In this document: positions 1 through 12,489 of the stretch, piece by piece | Layout: every line of letters begins with the position of its first letter | How positions within the stretch are numbered: the stretch's first letter is position 1 | Source: Bidens hawaiensis | Lineage: Eukaryota > Streptophyta > Magnoliopsida > Asterales > Asteraceae | Reading direction: 5' to 3' | Assembly: GCA_021521415.1 (NCBI GenBank) | Contig: JAIQDT010005477.1 | Location: 124,001 to 188,000, forward strand | DNA: 64,000 nt | Made by a program: the position numbers and the translations under genes | The notes under the pieces: model-generated | What the model saw: only the letters and a program-made list of their open reading frames with translations | What the model was told of the DNA's origin: nothing | Databases searched by the model: none

Positions 1-704
1 TATATATTTTTAGGTTAAAGATGCCTAAGTGCACAAAAATAAAAAAAATAAATAAATAATTAAAAAATTAAAAGAGAAAAGAAAAGGTGAGAAAAGTTAT
101 GTAATGAAAAATGCCAAAGAAGCATTCTCAAAAATAGAAAAAAAGACCAAAGTGCACATATTATACGAAATTGAGAGTTTACGTGTTACCAAGGGGTGGC
201 GACTCTGAGGATACACTATTGGGGCTCGAAGTTTTTAGTCAATAAATATTTTCTTAGGGCAAAGTCCTAAGACAAAGTCCAATAATATTTAGGGCATGCT
301 CGTACGACCTCACTTGACCTATCATTCTTTAATTCCATCTAAGTGCATTTTTTTCTTACCATTAAGGGGTTCTTATCTTACGGTGATATGTTGAACCAGT
401 TTGCTTCAACTTGATTATTTTTAATTGTCTTTACTATGCTTGAGATGGGGTAGGTGGATCTTAACTCTAAAGGTGTGAGACCCATAGGTTTTTGATATCA
501 CATGAACTTAAATGCTTAATATGCGTGGGGGCTTGATAGGCTGGTGTCTGGGTTAAGTGGACAACAATATCAGCAATCGCGGTTTTTATGTTTATCTGAG
601 CTTTAAGATAACCTAATATGTTTTTAAGACTGTATTTCTCCGATACTGATCCCATCGCAATGAGACTTTTTCAGGGACGAAAAAGAGATAAGTGTGGGGA
701 TATT
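1..704 (+). mobile_element. 3' internal tail of a Tat/Athila-like Ty3/gypsy element
   Basis: No usable reading frame is present. The stretch ends in a purine-rich run (AAGTGTGGGGATATT, about 690-704) directly before an LTR that starts TGATAT at 705. This is the usual position and make-up of the polypurine tract in plant Tat/Athila elements, so the segment is read as the non-coding end of such an element whose body lies outside the window. The assignment rests on the PPT and on the LTR that follows, not on a protein. Confidence 0.55.
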
Positions 705-2290
705 TGATATAATGCTTAATATATATAAATCTTGTGTACATTTTATATAATATTTTAGTAGTTTATGTTCGGGTTTTATTAGGATTTGTATACTACTAAC
801 ATAATTGAGTAATGTAGGTTCCGGTTAAAAAGGGCGAAAAAAGAGCTAAAACAAGCCAAACCGGTGAACCGAAGTATCAGAATTGAACCGAACCGCATCA
901 AGAAACGAACCGGACCGGTCAGCCTCCCTTCATCCAGAGCGCCGCGCGACCGGGAGGCAAAATCCCGCCGCGCGGCACGACGGGGACCCAGATTCTCGAA
1001 TTTTCTTCATTTTTTTTATCAGTTTTGGGCCTAGGAAACCTATATAAACACCCCTAAACTTTATCCTGAGCATACCCTGCGAACCAGAGCCGAATTTGGA
1101 GTTTTCTGGATCTTAGGATTGCAATATTTGGTGGGTTTGAAGCCTAGAAATCAGCCGGCGAAGTGCTTATCATCCAAGAACAAATACCCCGGGTTTTATC
1201 GCCTTTAATCTTCTGTTCTTATTTATTTTCGCCATGATTTCCTTTATTATCGTTTTGTTTGCTTTTATGATGTTAGGCTAAACTTTATAGACTACCTAGG
1301 CTTATGATGAACCTTTGTTGATGTTTGATTTTGACTTGGGATTTATTTATCGTTATGGGTTTTAAGAACTAGTAAAAAGGTTTAATTATATTAAATTGAT
1401 GCATATGTTTTCTTAGGGTTGTTTAATTAAGTTTTATTTTTCCATAGTTGCCTTGATTATTGTTTGTCATGATGATAGGTTTCTATTACGTCATCTACGT
1501 TGTGTTTTTGACTATTTTATGATTGATTTCGCGATAAGATCATAGGAATTATATTAGTTAATCAAATAAACCTAAGTGTGCTACTAACCTAAATAGTTGT
1601 AAGGTGCTAGGTTATTGATAGGTCTTTGTTGATCAGGATTGCTAGATTTAGTTCTTCGTAAGGAGTCCGTCTAGATTTGATTGATTAACTTTGTCTATCG
1701 AGTTAATTGAATATATTAGACTGCCTATGATTTCCGCGCTGTAAGGTAGAATTTCGTATAAAGGAACTAGTTTGTAATTAATTAGGTAACCGTAAGTAAA
1801 CTTGATTTTTAATACTGATGTGCGTTAAAACATATTAGAAATCCATAGGTGTCTCTTGAGAAGGGTCAGGGGTCCTGTTCGGGTTTTCTCTTAAGCGTCT
1901 ATTTAACAATCCCAGTTCCATAACTAAATAGTCTCCCGATTAATTAACAACTGAAATTTAGGGGATTCTAGTCTTGGTAGTTATCTCATCATCATCTGAA
2001 TTAAGTCCAAGTTCTAAGTTTAATCGTCTTTAGTTTTGTTAATTAGTTAAAATTAGTTTATTAGTAAAACCCCCTTATACAAATAATAAATAGTCATGTA
2101 TGTAGTCGAGTCTAATTAGCTAGTAAACGTAATTAAAAGAGTCCTGTGGTTCGATATCCGGACTTACTTAGCTGTACTAGAGTCTACCGGTTCACTTGCC
2201 GGTTAGTAGTTTAGTTAAGTTTAAGAGTCTAGAATTTATTACTTAGTGTCTAGATTAGCGTGTTTTTATATAACTACTTTTAGCACATCA
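705..2290 (+). repeat. LTR of Tat/Athila-like element (E0)
   Basis: The LTR starts TGAT and ends ACATCA, is 1586 bp long, follows a PPT-like run and is followed at 2297 by a PBS. A TATA box (TATATAAA) lies at 1041-1048, with two GC-rich blocks just upstream (about 935-990) in an otherwise AT-rich LTR. A distant relative is the solo LTR at 37738-39660, which shares the TGAT...ACATCA ends and blocks near its 3' end (for example CACTTGCCGGTT). Internal sequence lies on both sides, which is unusual and is raised as a finding. Confidence 0.75.
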
Positions 2291-2296
2291 AGTTTT

Positions 2297-2314
2297 TGGC
2301 GCCATTGCCAGGGA
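2297..2314 (+). other. Primer binding site, tRNA-Asp type
   Basis: TGGCGCC followed by ATTGCCAGGGA lies six bases after the LTR end. It matches the 3' end of plant tRNA-Asp with about two mismatches. This primer choice is common in Athila/Tat elements and supports the element class independently of gag. Confidence 0.75.
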
Positions 2315-2517
2315 CTCTTGGCGATTGCGTTATTAGCTTTGATTAGACTTACTTGCTATATACGTGCTATCTGTTTGTTTTTGTTTTGTTTTATCTTTCG
2401 AGTCATAGGAGTCTAGCTAATTTTAGTTTAATTTTAAGTTTAGTTTATTTATTCTTAGTTTTTATTTTCATATTTGCATGGAGTCTATTGATTTGGTCTT
2501 GTGTGTTTTTTAGGTTT

Positions 2518-3176
2518 ATGCCACATCTTCGTTCTCAAGGACCACCTCCGTTAAAGCCAGAAGCTAGTTCATCATCACCGATCATCATAGATTCTCCACC
2601 GAAGTCATCACCACACAGTTGACGGCGCCGTCGAGTCCCAGAACCATTCTCGATATTCAAATGGCCGACAACCGAACCGTTTACCAACAAGCCTTCAGGG
2701 TTTCACCGGAGACCACTCGCCATCATCATCCCCGTAATCGATAACGCTAATTACTGGCAGATTCCCTCTTATGTCATAACCAATCTCATCCAGAGTAATC
2801 TATTTCATGGCCGTGACGATGAAGACGCACCAGCGCACATAAACCATCTCACCCGTGTGCTCAGAACGTTCAATTTACAATGCGCTAATGAAGATGTCAT
2901 TTTCCTCCACTTATTCCCGTTTTCACTTACGGGTCGTGCTGCCACTTGGCTCGATTCACAACCTGCTGGAGCATTCGCTACTTGGGAGGCGTTGCGTACC
3001 GCATTATTGAAGAAATATTTCCCGCCAGCCAAAGCATCTCGTCTCCGTGATCAGATTCATTCCTTCCATATGGAGCCGGACGAGCCGTACTATCAAGCTT
3101 GGGAGCACTTTCAGGGTTTACTGGCCCATTGTTCACAGCATGGTCATACTCCGTGGGCCCTAGTCGAGAAGTTTTA
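2518..3176 (+). pseudogene. gag (capsid) fragment of Tat/Athila-like element
   Basis: The frame opens with a Met at 2518 (MPHLRSQGPPP...), stops after about 34 codons, and resumes in another frame near 2735. The second part has the hallmark run of the Retrotrans_gag family: HGRDDEDAPAHI, then LTGRAATWLDS, a W-E-x-L motif, LLKKYFPPAKASRLR and YYQAWEHFQGLL...C. The order matches Athila-type gag. It is cut in the middle of the capsid at 3176, where another LTR begins. No zinc knuckle, protease or pol follows. It is a dead fragment: there is at least one frameshift, stops near 2622 and 2744, and loss of the 3' part. Confidence 0.82.
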
Positions 3177-4039
3177 TGTAACGCCCTAGTTTCGATAATA
3201 AATAAATAAAATGTCACGAGTCGTTTTAGTTATCGTATTACACGGCGTCGTTTAATTTATTTAAATATTTTAAGAAAAGGGATAAGGTTAAGAGAGGCTA
3301 ATGGACTTAAGGATGATTATGGGCCTAAAAGCCTTTGGGCTTTGCCTATTTAAACCTTAAAAAAACCATAAAATCATTCTTATCCTTAGCATTTCATCGT
3401 CACCTCCCCATCATTGTCACACACACCCATACACACACAAATCCGTCTTTCCATCCTTATCCAAGATCTAGTTCAATCTCACCAAAGGTAAACATTTTAT
3501 ATTCATTATCAATTCATTCTATGTTGTTAAGATCTAATAATAATATGAATGAATGAATCCTTGAAAGATAAACGCAAAATAAACCGAGTCGAGCCGACAT
3601 AAACGAACTCGATATAAACAAGATTCAATTAAATCATGTAACAGTAGCCATAATAAGGGATTTGGCCAAGAAAATAAACAATACAAACAATAAATTGGTG
3701 CTAACGGGTTCCGTGAAACCCGGATCCCGACAGTGCGGTCGAAACTTGAACCCGAGCCAAATCTGCAGTATTTAAACCCGAACCCGATCTGCTTAAACCC
3801 CAAATAAACCAAATAAGGAAGCCATCTAGACGTAAGGCGATCCGGCTTTACATGAGAAGAATAAGGGCGGGCAGATGCTGATGCTGATGCAACGGATCCC
3901 TGAGCTCCACACAAGTCGTAACCTAGGTTCAAGTTGTCCGCAAAGGCGGATCTCCGGTGAGAAGAAAAATACACGAAGCCCCTAGGCGCGGCCTTGTGAA
4001 CCAGATCTGAAAAAGCCCGCGTGCGAATAGGAAATTTCG

Positions 4040-4173
4040 CATAGCCGTGCGAATCCTTTCCGACACCCCTTCGCGCGAACTGAACACATGCGAATTTCTT
4101 GATTCACATAGCCGTGCGAATCATTTCCGACACCCCTTCGCGCGAACTGAACACATGCGAATCTCTTGATTCG
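4040..4173 (+). repeat. 67-bp tandem duplication within LTR
   Basis: Two adjacent 67-bp copies start CATAGCCGTGCGAAT at 4040 and 4107. Each contains TTCGCGCGAAC and ACATGCGAAT. The two copies differ at only a few positions. The unit is rich in the word GCGAA and its complement. Confidence 0.85.
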
Positions 4174-4414
4174 CATCTCATACGAAGCGATTCCGAGTTT
4201 CGCGTCTCAAATTCGTGCGAACTTGTGTAATGCGAAATGCCCCTCATATTCATGGTTGCTAGGGTGGAGTGGCGAAGGCAAAGGGATGGCAGTGGGTGGC
4301 CGGGGGTAACAGAGCCGGCGGCGCCGTCAAGTTATTCGAAAATGAAGAAGGAGGGGGGCGGCTTATGGTTAGTTAGATTGGGGTGGGTGAATGGGTGGGG
4401 TTATATAATTATAA

Positions 4415-4415
4415 C

Positions 4416-4464
<49 letters not shown>

Positions 4465-4569
4465 TAATAATAATAATAATAATAACAAAAATACATAATA
4501 TATAATAACATTAAGTATAATAATAATACGTACATACATACATACATACATACATACATACATACATAC
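4415..4569. repeat. (AAT)n and (TACA)n microsatellites
   Basis: An AAT run fills about 4415-4485 with one interruption, and a TACA run fills about 4529-4569. The long hydrophobic frames read across them on either strand are artefacts. Confidence 0.95.
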
Positions 4570-5330
4570 TAACAAAAGTAAAAGAAAGCAAGGATACAAG
4601 ACTTAAACCAAACCCGAACTCGAGACCCGACTCGGTTAGAACCCACAACCGCCTCATGCCAAACCAATGGTTTATGGGACCTGTTCAGAAACACTTAAAT
4701 GTTAGAGCCCGTTGTAAACGAAGAAATTGAAAGGAACGTACGAGCGAAGGATAACTTACAAAAATATATAATAATAATAATAAGAAGAAGAAGAAGAATG
4801 AATAGAAATGAACAAATATAATAATAAATATAACTACAATAATGAATGTAAACTAATAAAGACGGTTCATTAATAAGATAATGTCAAGTATGTTAAATTA
4901 ATATGAACGAATAAAGAAGGTTACATGTTGGTTCAGTTAACTCAAAAGTTAACCCCGTTAACTTAATAAGATAAGTAAAGAAGCAAATATAGAGATTGAT
5001 ACGTGTGTATTATTAAAAGTTAGTCGGGCCCAGTTGAAGAAAGGAATTACTATTATTTTAGGGAGGAATCGACTTCAGTTGAGTTCTAGCCCCTTTCTTT
5101 GTGATGTTTTTTGGGGTTGTGTGCATACTCCTATGTGATAGTTAATACACTTATCATAAGTGATAAGTGTATGACATGTGTATAATTATTTATTTAAGGT
5201 TATCATTAAACGTTGTATGAATGTGCGTATATAAATATAATTATTATATATACAATTGAAGATGTGTAAAGTATGCATGTATGATAGGAAACATATGAAG
5301 TAATGTGTAAACATATGAAGATGTGTAAAC

Positions 5331-5522
5331 TAAATTCGACTTCTCGATTGGGTGGAATTCCTGGAAGTTCATTTGGAAAGAAGTCGGAAAATTCGGATAT
5401 TGTAGATACGTCTTTGATTTCCTCATGTTTTGATTCTTCCGTCACATAAGCTATGAATGCTAAACATCCTTGGTTTAAACATTTGTTAGCTTTCATCATA
5501 GAGATTATGCTAACATGACCAG
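5331..5522 (-). pseudogene. Ty3/gypsy protease-RT linker fragment (left part of E6)
   Basis: Reading leftwards from 5522, the minus strand encodes SIISMMKANKCL, then GCLAFIAYVTEES, then EFSDFFPNELPGIPP and EVEF. This is the conserved linker just before the RT fingers in chromovirus pol (usually EFPDVFPEDLPGLPP). The frame continues across E1 into 43039 and beyond, because E1 is flanked by the TSD ACCAG at 5518-5522 and 43039-43043. The RT catalytic part is missing: the sequence changes to the plus-strand LTR near 5330. Confidence 0.8.
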
Positions 5523-6282
5523 TGTAACAACCCAAAAATACTCGAAACCCAGTAAATAATTCGTACATTAAGAATTCATAAATTTTATATTTTATGGGGA
5601 ATATATGGTTTATGGAGTGAAAAACATTTACTGTTATATTTTGTATTATTCCACTTGGAATGGGCATGCACTGTTTTTTTACACTGGCTTTTAAGCCAAA
5701 GCTAGTTGACAAACACTTGGTGCAAATATTATTTAGTGGAAATCACATAATATTATCTAGTAATGTTATTTCATAAATAATATGCGTAAAATGCCTCAAA
5801 ACTGAAAGTATTTGATAAAAATGACACGCGATAATACCCGGTATTTAACTATCTCTTTCAACAAAAAAAAAAGAAAGAAAGAAAACTTTTATTAATGGTG
5901 GGCCCCACTACCCACCTATTTAACAAAACCACTACCTAAAACCATTACCCACCTCCACTCTCCAACAATAAAAACACACCCTCCACTTCTATATAAACCC
6001 ACCAACCTTCACCATTTTCTCCACCCCTGTCATTCTTTACCAACTTACTCTCTCTCTACACTTCAACTCTCTCTCACTATCTCTCTCAAAGATAGAAATC
6101 CGATGGTTTTCTGGCCAAGTCTTCTGACGATGTTTCCGGCCAAGTCTTCCGACGAAGTTTCCGGCCAAGTTTTCCGATGACGTTTTTCAGCAAGTCCCCA
6201 ATAAAGTCTTTCGTTAAAGTTCATTGTTCTTGTCTTCTTAAACAACATTTCTTCATCATATTCTAACAACATGCTAACTTAA

Positions 6283-6470
6283 TCAAAGGATCCCGTTTGC
6301 ATGGATGGAGATACCTCCGCATTCTGTGAATCCGCATTAACTTAATCATGGATACCGTTTGCATAGATGGAAATACCTCCCCATTCTGTGAATCCGCACC
6401 AAGTTACTCATGGATCCTGTTTTCATGGATGGAAATACCTCCGCATTCTGTGAATCCGCACTAAAACATG
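6283..6470 (+). repeat. 62-bp minisatellite in E1 LTR, three copies
   Basis: Three near-copies of a unit of about 62 bp contain GATACCTCCGCATTCTG followed by TGAATCCGCA. The same array exists in the E1 3' LTR, where its first unit was the target of the solo LTR at 33958-37015. Confidence 0.85.
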
Positions 6471-6986
6471 TTTACATACTTGCAATTAACATATCTTAAC
6501 CAAAATCGCTTAAAATATTGTTAAGGTGCACATAAGTGCAGCCCTAATCTTGACAGCTTTCTGACTTGATTATGTGTACTTACTAATAATAAATCCAAAT
6601 TTCTAAAATCCCAATTCTATGACGAAGATCGTCGAAAAACGAAGCTAATGATATAAATAACTTTGAAAAATACCTCCGTTTGGACCCCCGAAACAGCCAT
6701 CTTCACAACAGTGCGCAGATCTGCACACTTCTGAAAGATGGACATTTTTCTCATACTTCGGGGATCCAAATCAATAACTTTTCTAAATTAAATTTATTCA
6801 CAACACAATAATTTAGTGAACTGGAAATTTCCATAATGTTTCATCAATGATTGATATTTCTAAAGTGAGTTTAAATGACTGGGTCAGAATCTGTCCAAAA
6901 CAGAAAACAACTTTACCAACATCTTTTGCATTCTACCTTTCGTCTATTAACATCCCGTTAAAAACTGGCATTCTCATAACGGCATC

Positions 6987-8868
6987 TGTAACATCTCGGG
7001 TTTTTCGTTTACGTTTAAACTGACCGGGAATAATTTATATTTTCATTATTAAACAAAAATAATATATTTAAGTTTCTAATGTTCAATTTATACCCCTCAT
7101 ACTTTATATAATGTCTAAATCCTTATTTAAAACATAAAAAGTTCAATAATGGACCAAATATCAAACTACAGGGACTAAAAATGTAAAAAATGAAACTTTC
7201 CCTATTGTGGCCCGGGGCACTGCGCGACGGGACCACCCTAGGTGGCCGCGCGGCGCGACGGGGGTACCTGCACAGATTGTTTAAGCCTTAGTTCGTTTTC
7301 TAGTTCGTTTAAGGTATAAAATCGTTTATTTTAGGCATGTTTGAGTGAATTAAGAACCAAGTAATCATAATATAACTAAAATACAACTTCTAGTTCATTT
7401 ACCCTTGCCCAAGATCAGATATTTATGGATCTTTCGACGATTCTTTCCTTTAAACCATATTTACTTGCCTAAACGGGCCATAAGCCCATATTTAGTTCGT
7501 TTTAGCTATTCTTATATAAACAAGCCCCATTCATCTGTTGTAAACTTTAATCAAACCCTAAAGAACATCCTCCAGCCATCCCTTACCTCTGTTCATCCTC
7601 CAACCCTTCGGTTTTGCATCTTCGTTAAAGATTCAAGACTTGTTCGTTGACTTTGCTTGCTTAGGATCTTTAACTTCCGTTTCTCATCAAACCTTTCACT
7701 TTCCGGGTAAGTTGTAAACTGTAAAATCGTTCATACATATTCCCTAGTCAATAACCTTCAATCAATTTCAGTGGTTGAAGGGAGTTGACTGGTCAATTGC
7801 TTTAAAACCTGTTAAAGGGCAAAACAGTCAACAAGTTTAACTTTGCGTTTTCTCATGCTTCTGGTCGGATTCAACATTCGGTCCAGAAGACTTTTATTTT
7901 TGTAACGTAATTTTAAGGCTACTTCCCAAAACCCGACTTCCGAATCGCTGTTTGGATTCTGGTCAGTACCAGCTCGCTTAAACATTAAAATCAACATAAC
8001 TAGAGTTCTACCCCTCCGTTTGGATTGATTCTAGTGGCATTAAGTTCGTTTTTATTTATAGTTTTATATCCCAAAGTTTCAGATTCTTATCATTAATCTC
8101 GTTGGACGCGTATTGGACGATTCGCTTAAATCATTAGATCGTTGTCGAATTTATTAATCACTTACCTTCCGTCTAAGGTGAGTTTTATCATTCCCCTATT
8201 TTACTCGATTTTCATAAATGTTTTGGGGACATATGCGTATATAATATTATATATACGAATCTATATATACATACATATCAAAATAGCAAACGTGTAATTG
8301 TGTGTGATTAATCAAATCTACTTGTTATGTGCTTATGTGTTATTGTATTGATTCACTTGAAATATCCCCATGTATTAGGTTCTCATTCTCATTGACCATC
8401 GCCCGATTCGCTTGGAAATGGTCTTATTCTTATTTGCTCACAGTTGATTTACCGGCGCCCGATTCGCTTGGCAATGGTTTAATCGACAACTTACTTGCTT
8501 ATGGTTTGATTTCATTGCCGAATTTAATACGTTTTGCTTATTTATCATATTAACATTATTTTGGTGTCAAAACTTGGTGGTAAACTCACTCAACATGTTT
8601 GTTGACAAAACTCCATTTTCTACGCATATGCAGGTTGCTTGTATTGAAGATTGAAGTGGACAAGTAGACCAGTCCTTAGGATATAATCAAGATAATTGTT
8701 ATATGAACTCATATTTGTGTATTTGAGTTGTTTGTATATTAGAATAACGTGTGTAATATTTGTAAAATAATTAATTAAATATTGTCATTTATATTTATGA
8801 TAGTATCTTCGAGCTGTGAGCAATCGGATCACCCCTCGGCATTTTCGCCTTAGGTTGGGGGTGTGACA
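6987..8868 (+). repeat. 5' LTR of E2
   Basis: It starts TGTAACATCTCGGG, ends GTGTGACA and is 1882 bp long. A GC-rich block (about 7205-7265, with GCCGCGCGGCGCGACGGGG) stands out. The reverse complement of this LTR, full length but diverged, forms the feature at 30775-32590. The 3' LTR is much shorter because about 1.15 kb (roughly 7148-8262 here) is missing from it. Confidence 0.88.
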
Positions 8869-8870
8869 GA

Positions 8871-8883
8871 TTGGTATCAGAGC
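8871..8883 (+). other. PBS of E2 (initiator tRNA-Met)
   Basis: TTGGTATCAGAGC begins two bases after the LTR end and is complementary to the 3' end of plant initiator tRNA-Met, the usual primer of chromoviruses and copia elements. Confidence 0.9.
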
Positions 8884-11763
8884 AGAAGGTTATAAGATAG
8901 GTTGTTAGAAATTTTCCTAGACATATATTAGGAATCCTATACGTGCTTATCTGAACCGCCTTATGTGCTACTTAATAAATTGTTTACAGCTTGCTTAGAT
9001 TAATTATTTTATTGTATTTGTTTGATTTATTTATTGCACACACACACAAATTCCAAGGTTATGGCTCAACTTTCAAAATATTTTTAAATCTTCTTAATTC
9101 TAGTAGATTACCTTTTATTGTGGGAAATTACTTAAGAATTCCCATGTTTGTTTTGTTTCTTCACCTTAAAGCGTGGGAGTATGACAAATCTCGTACAGCC
9201 ATAACTCCAAGTGGTACCCGTAATCGGCTAAACGGTTACGTGGTAAACATAACCGGCTAAACGGTTATACTTCCAAAGTATGTTTTTAAATTATTTTAAA
9301 TGCTTAGTTGGGTAAAAAATCCAGGGAAATCCATGGGCACTCCAACTATTCATTTCATAAACCATTTTTGATTTAATTTTTGGGTTGTAACGTATCGTCC
9401 GGGGTGGTTCCCGAGATACACCAACTACTATTATTTGATTCATTGATTCGATATTTAGTTGAGTCGGTTAAATGCCATGTAACGCTCATGGTCCGAACAA
9501 CTCCATTGATTCGATAGTACGTTAATTAGTTGGGTCAGTTAAACGCCGTGTACACGCTCATGGGCTGAACAATTCAATTGTTTATTACACATTATTTGAA
9601 TTGGGCCAACAAATTGCCATGGAACGCTCATGGGAGGCCAATTCACAAGCTTTATATTGTTTATTTAGTTGGCCATTCAAATTGCCATGAAAAGCTCATG
9701 GGAGGTCAACTCGTTCGATATGCTTGGTTATTTTATTTTTGGAAAATTTCATAAAACATTATTTACTTAAATGCTTCAAACTCATACATATTATTTTAAA
9801 TCCCAACTCATCCTCGAGTCTTCACTAGTACCAATTCATATACATGCATATATACATACGCATTCCCATTATTTCATATCAACTCATTCCTACAACTCAC
9901 TTGTCATCTTACACATTTTCATCCTTGGTCCTCGTAGAATGTCTTCACTAGAAAATCATCGTCATAATCAACGTCGTTCAACTGCTTCTCGTGATTGCTG
10001 TTCGACTACTAGAATCGACAAAGAGTTTGCTGCTACAAGAATCAACAAAGAGTTTGCTGCTGTATTCCGTTAACCAAACGACCGCCAATCTCGACAAAAC
10101 AAAAATACACCGAACAATAAATCTTATACTAACTCATATCCGTTAAAATATTATTTAAATTATATTTTTTATTTATATCCATATCCTCAAACGATAAATT
10201 TCTAAGTACATTTAAATCCTTATCCTCAACTTTAAACTATAAATATTTTATTATCTCTTGTTTTTCTCAATATCATGATGGTTTTCAAAACTTATTTTTC
10301 ACTTTATAAATCTTCATTATTAAAATTCAATTATTATAAATTTTATTGTTATTAAACTAAATTATGTATTCTTTAAATTTAATTTCCATTTTTAAAATTA
10401 AAAAGTTTTCATTAATTAATTTAACTTTTATTATTAAATTGACTTCTGATTGAACCTTCATCGTAAATATTTCAACTCCCTACGTTGATTTTTGAAAATT
10501 TTCAACGTTGTAAATGATAAATTCGTAGTTGTTAGAATAGTTATGGTGGTTCATGCATTTCTACCCTCACATTTATCTCAATTTTTTATATGCTTCACTT
10601 TAAATTAGAATTTATTATTTACTCAAATTTCCATTATTGATAATTCCAAATTACTTACTTCCTAATATTTATAACGATTTTATGAAAAAGGAAAAATCCA
10701 CAAATTCCCAATTTAATCTAATTTAATTACATACTTTATATTTTATCTAATTTTAAAGATTTCATTGGAATATGACTATCTCGGTGGTTCGGGAATATCC
10801 ATTTCCCAATTTAATCTATTAACGAAGTACATTTCCGCATTTTCATTAATATTTAAATTACTAACTATTATAATATTTTAGAACATCTTAAACGAATTAA
10901 TCTAATCTCAATCACCAACTCGAAAAGCTATAAATTTATAATTAACTCCTCTTTAAATCTCATAAGTTCTCAACTAATTAAACTCGTATCACCAAATAAA
11001 TTTGTATTCTCGATCTTAAGAACTTCATTCCTAAATAATACGATCTTTAAGGACTCCGCATGCCATTAACTATTTGTTATAAATTAACCCTTTGCGTAAT
11101 TCATCCCCTGAATAAAATTCCTTCATCAAAGTTAATCTATTAAGATCTTGTATCTCCATCTCATTTCCTTAATCTCGATTATCACAATAACTTCTGTTTC
11201 ACCAAATCTATTTTTTTCAATTTTCAAAATTTTACTTTTAAAAGCAAAAGAGGTTTTCGAAATCTCACTGTTTTATTAATTCAATTAGAACATTTATTAA
11301 TTATCATTTGAAATTATATTTAGAATTATCAAAACTTTGTTTTCTCTTAAAAATTTTATTTCAAAACGTTTGCTTCTTTCCAAATGATTATTTTAAGTGT
11401 TTTATAACCCACATGATGAAACGAATTATGCGGACCTTCCGACGATAAGAGTAATTATGGATGCATACATAATTATCCGAGTCCTCGCATATAAATCATA
11501 ATACGTATAATTATGTGTCATGATTTAGAACCTAAGGTAGCTTGGGTAACGGTACAAATGATGAGATGATAAGGACATTGTGGATACGCCACTGGTACAT
11601 CCTATATATAAGTGCCCTTATCGGATTGCCATTTGAAGCTTTGCTTCAGTTATTAAAAAGTTCTACGTTATGATGTTTTCCTTAAAAAGTTTAATTTGTT
11701 TTCAAAATGATGATGTTTTGGTTTCCTTAATTTCGGGACGAAATTCCCTAAAGTAGAGAAGAC
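8884..11763 (+). other. E2 internal region, no recognisable genes
   Basis: About 2.9 kb of AT-rich sequence. A short frame near 9940-10073 (SSLENHRHNQRRSTASR...) could be the remnant of a gag start but has no diagnostic motif, and it includes a small duplication coding KEFAAxRI. The 9404-9720 stretch is a decayed tandem array. From about 10080 to 11500 there is only AT-rich sequence in which I see no structure. The last 30 bases are a typical gypsy PPT region. Confidence 0.6.
9404..9720 (+). repeat. Decayed tandem repeats in E2 interior
   Basis: Four diverged units of about 70-90 bp share GTTGGGTC or TTGGCC, then AAATGCCATG, then AACGCTCATGG. Spacing and sequence vary between units, so this is an old array. 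Confidence 0.65.
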
Positions 11764-12489
11764 TGTAACATCTCGGATTTTTCGTTTACGGTTAAACCGA
11801 CCGGGAATAATTTAGATTTTCATTATTAAACAAAAATAATATATATAAGTTTCTAATGTTCAATTTATACCCCTCATACTTTATATAATGTCTAAATCCT
11901 TATTTAAAACATAAAACGTTCAATAATACTATATATACATGTCTATATATACATACATATCAAAATAACAAATGTGTAATTGGGTGTGATTAATCAAATC
12001 TACTTATTATATGCTTCTGCGTTATTGTATTGATTCGCTTGACATATCCCCATGTATTGGGTTCTCATTCTCATTGACCATCGCCCGATTCGCTTGGCAA
12101 TGGTTTAATCGACAACTTACTTGCTTATGGTTTGATTTCATTACCGCATTTATTACGTTTTGCTTATTTATCATATTAACATTATTTTGGTGTCAAAAAT
12201 TGGTGATAAACTCACTCAACATGTTTATTGACAAAACTCCATTTTCTACGCATATGTAGGTTGCTTGTATTGAATATTGAAGTGGACAAGTAGACCAGTC
12301 CATAGGATATAATCAAGATAATCGTTATATGAACTCATATTTATGTATTTGAGTTGTTTTGTATATTTGAATAACATGTGTAATAGTTGTAAAATAATTA
12401 ATTAGATATTGTCATTTATATTTATGATAGTATCTTCGAGCTGTGAGCAATCGGATCACGCCTCGGCATTTCCTCCTTAGGTTGGGGTG
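11764..12489 (+). repeat. 3' LTR of E2, internally deleted and split by E3
   Basis: It opens TGTAACATCTCGG after the PPT and matches the 5' LTR for about 170 bp. It then skips about 1.15 kb and matches again from the ACATACATATCAAAAT block onward. E3 interrupts it five bases before its end (TSD GGGTG at 12485-12489 and 24799-24803). The last bases lie at 24804-24808. Confidence 0.85.

Larger units (their letters stand above)
3177..5330 (+). repeat. Chromovirus-type LTR, plus strand, 3' truncated (E5)
   Basis: It begins TGTAACGCCC inside the Athila-like gag. It is clearly related, at a rough 70% by eye, to the reverse complement of 46.7-48.7 kb: both have the CTAGTTTC start, a TTTAAACC stretch before a C-rich leader, a GGGACC...AGAAACACTT block, and GTTAACT...AAGTTAACCCCGTTAA. 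No LTR 3' end is visible, and near 5330 the sequence changes to a minus-strand pol fragment. The end coordinate is therefore approximate. Some sub-parts are low complexity (see separate entries). Confidence 0.65.

Noticed and set aside
4237..4599. Frames ending in poly-Ile or poly-Tyr/Leu
   Set aside because: They are translations of the AAT and TACA microsatellites.
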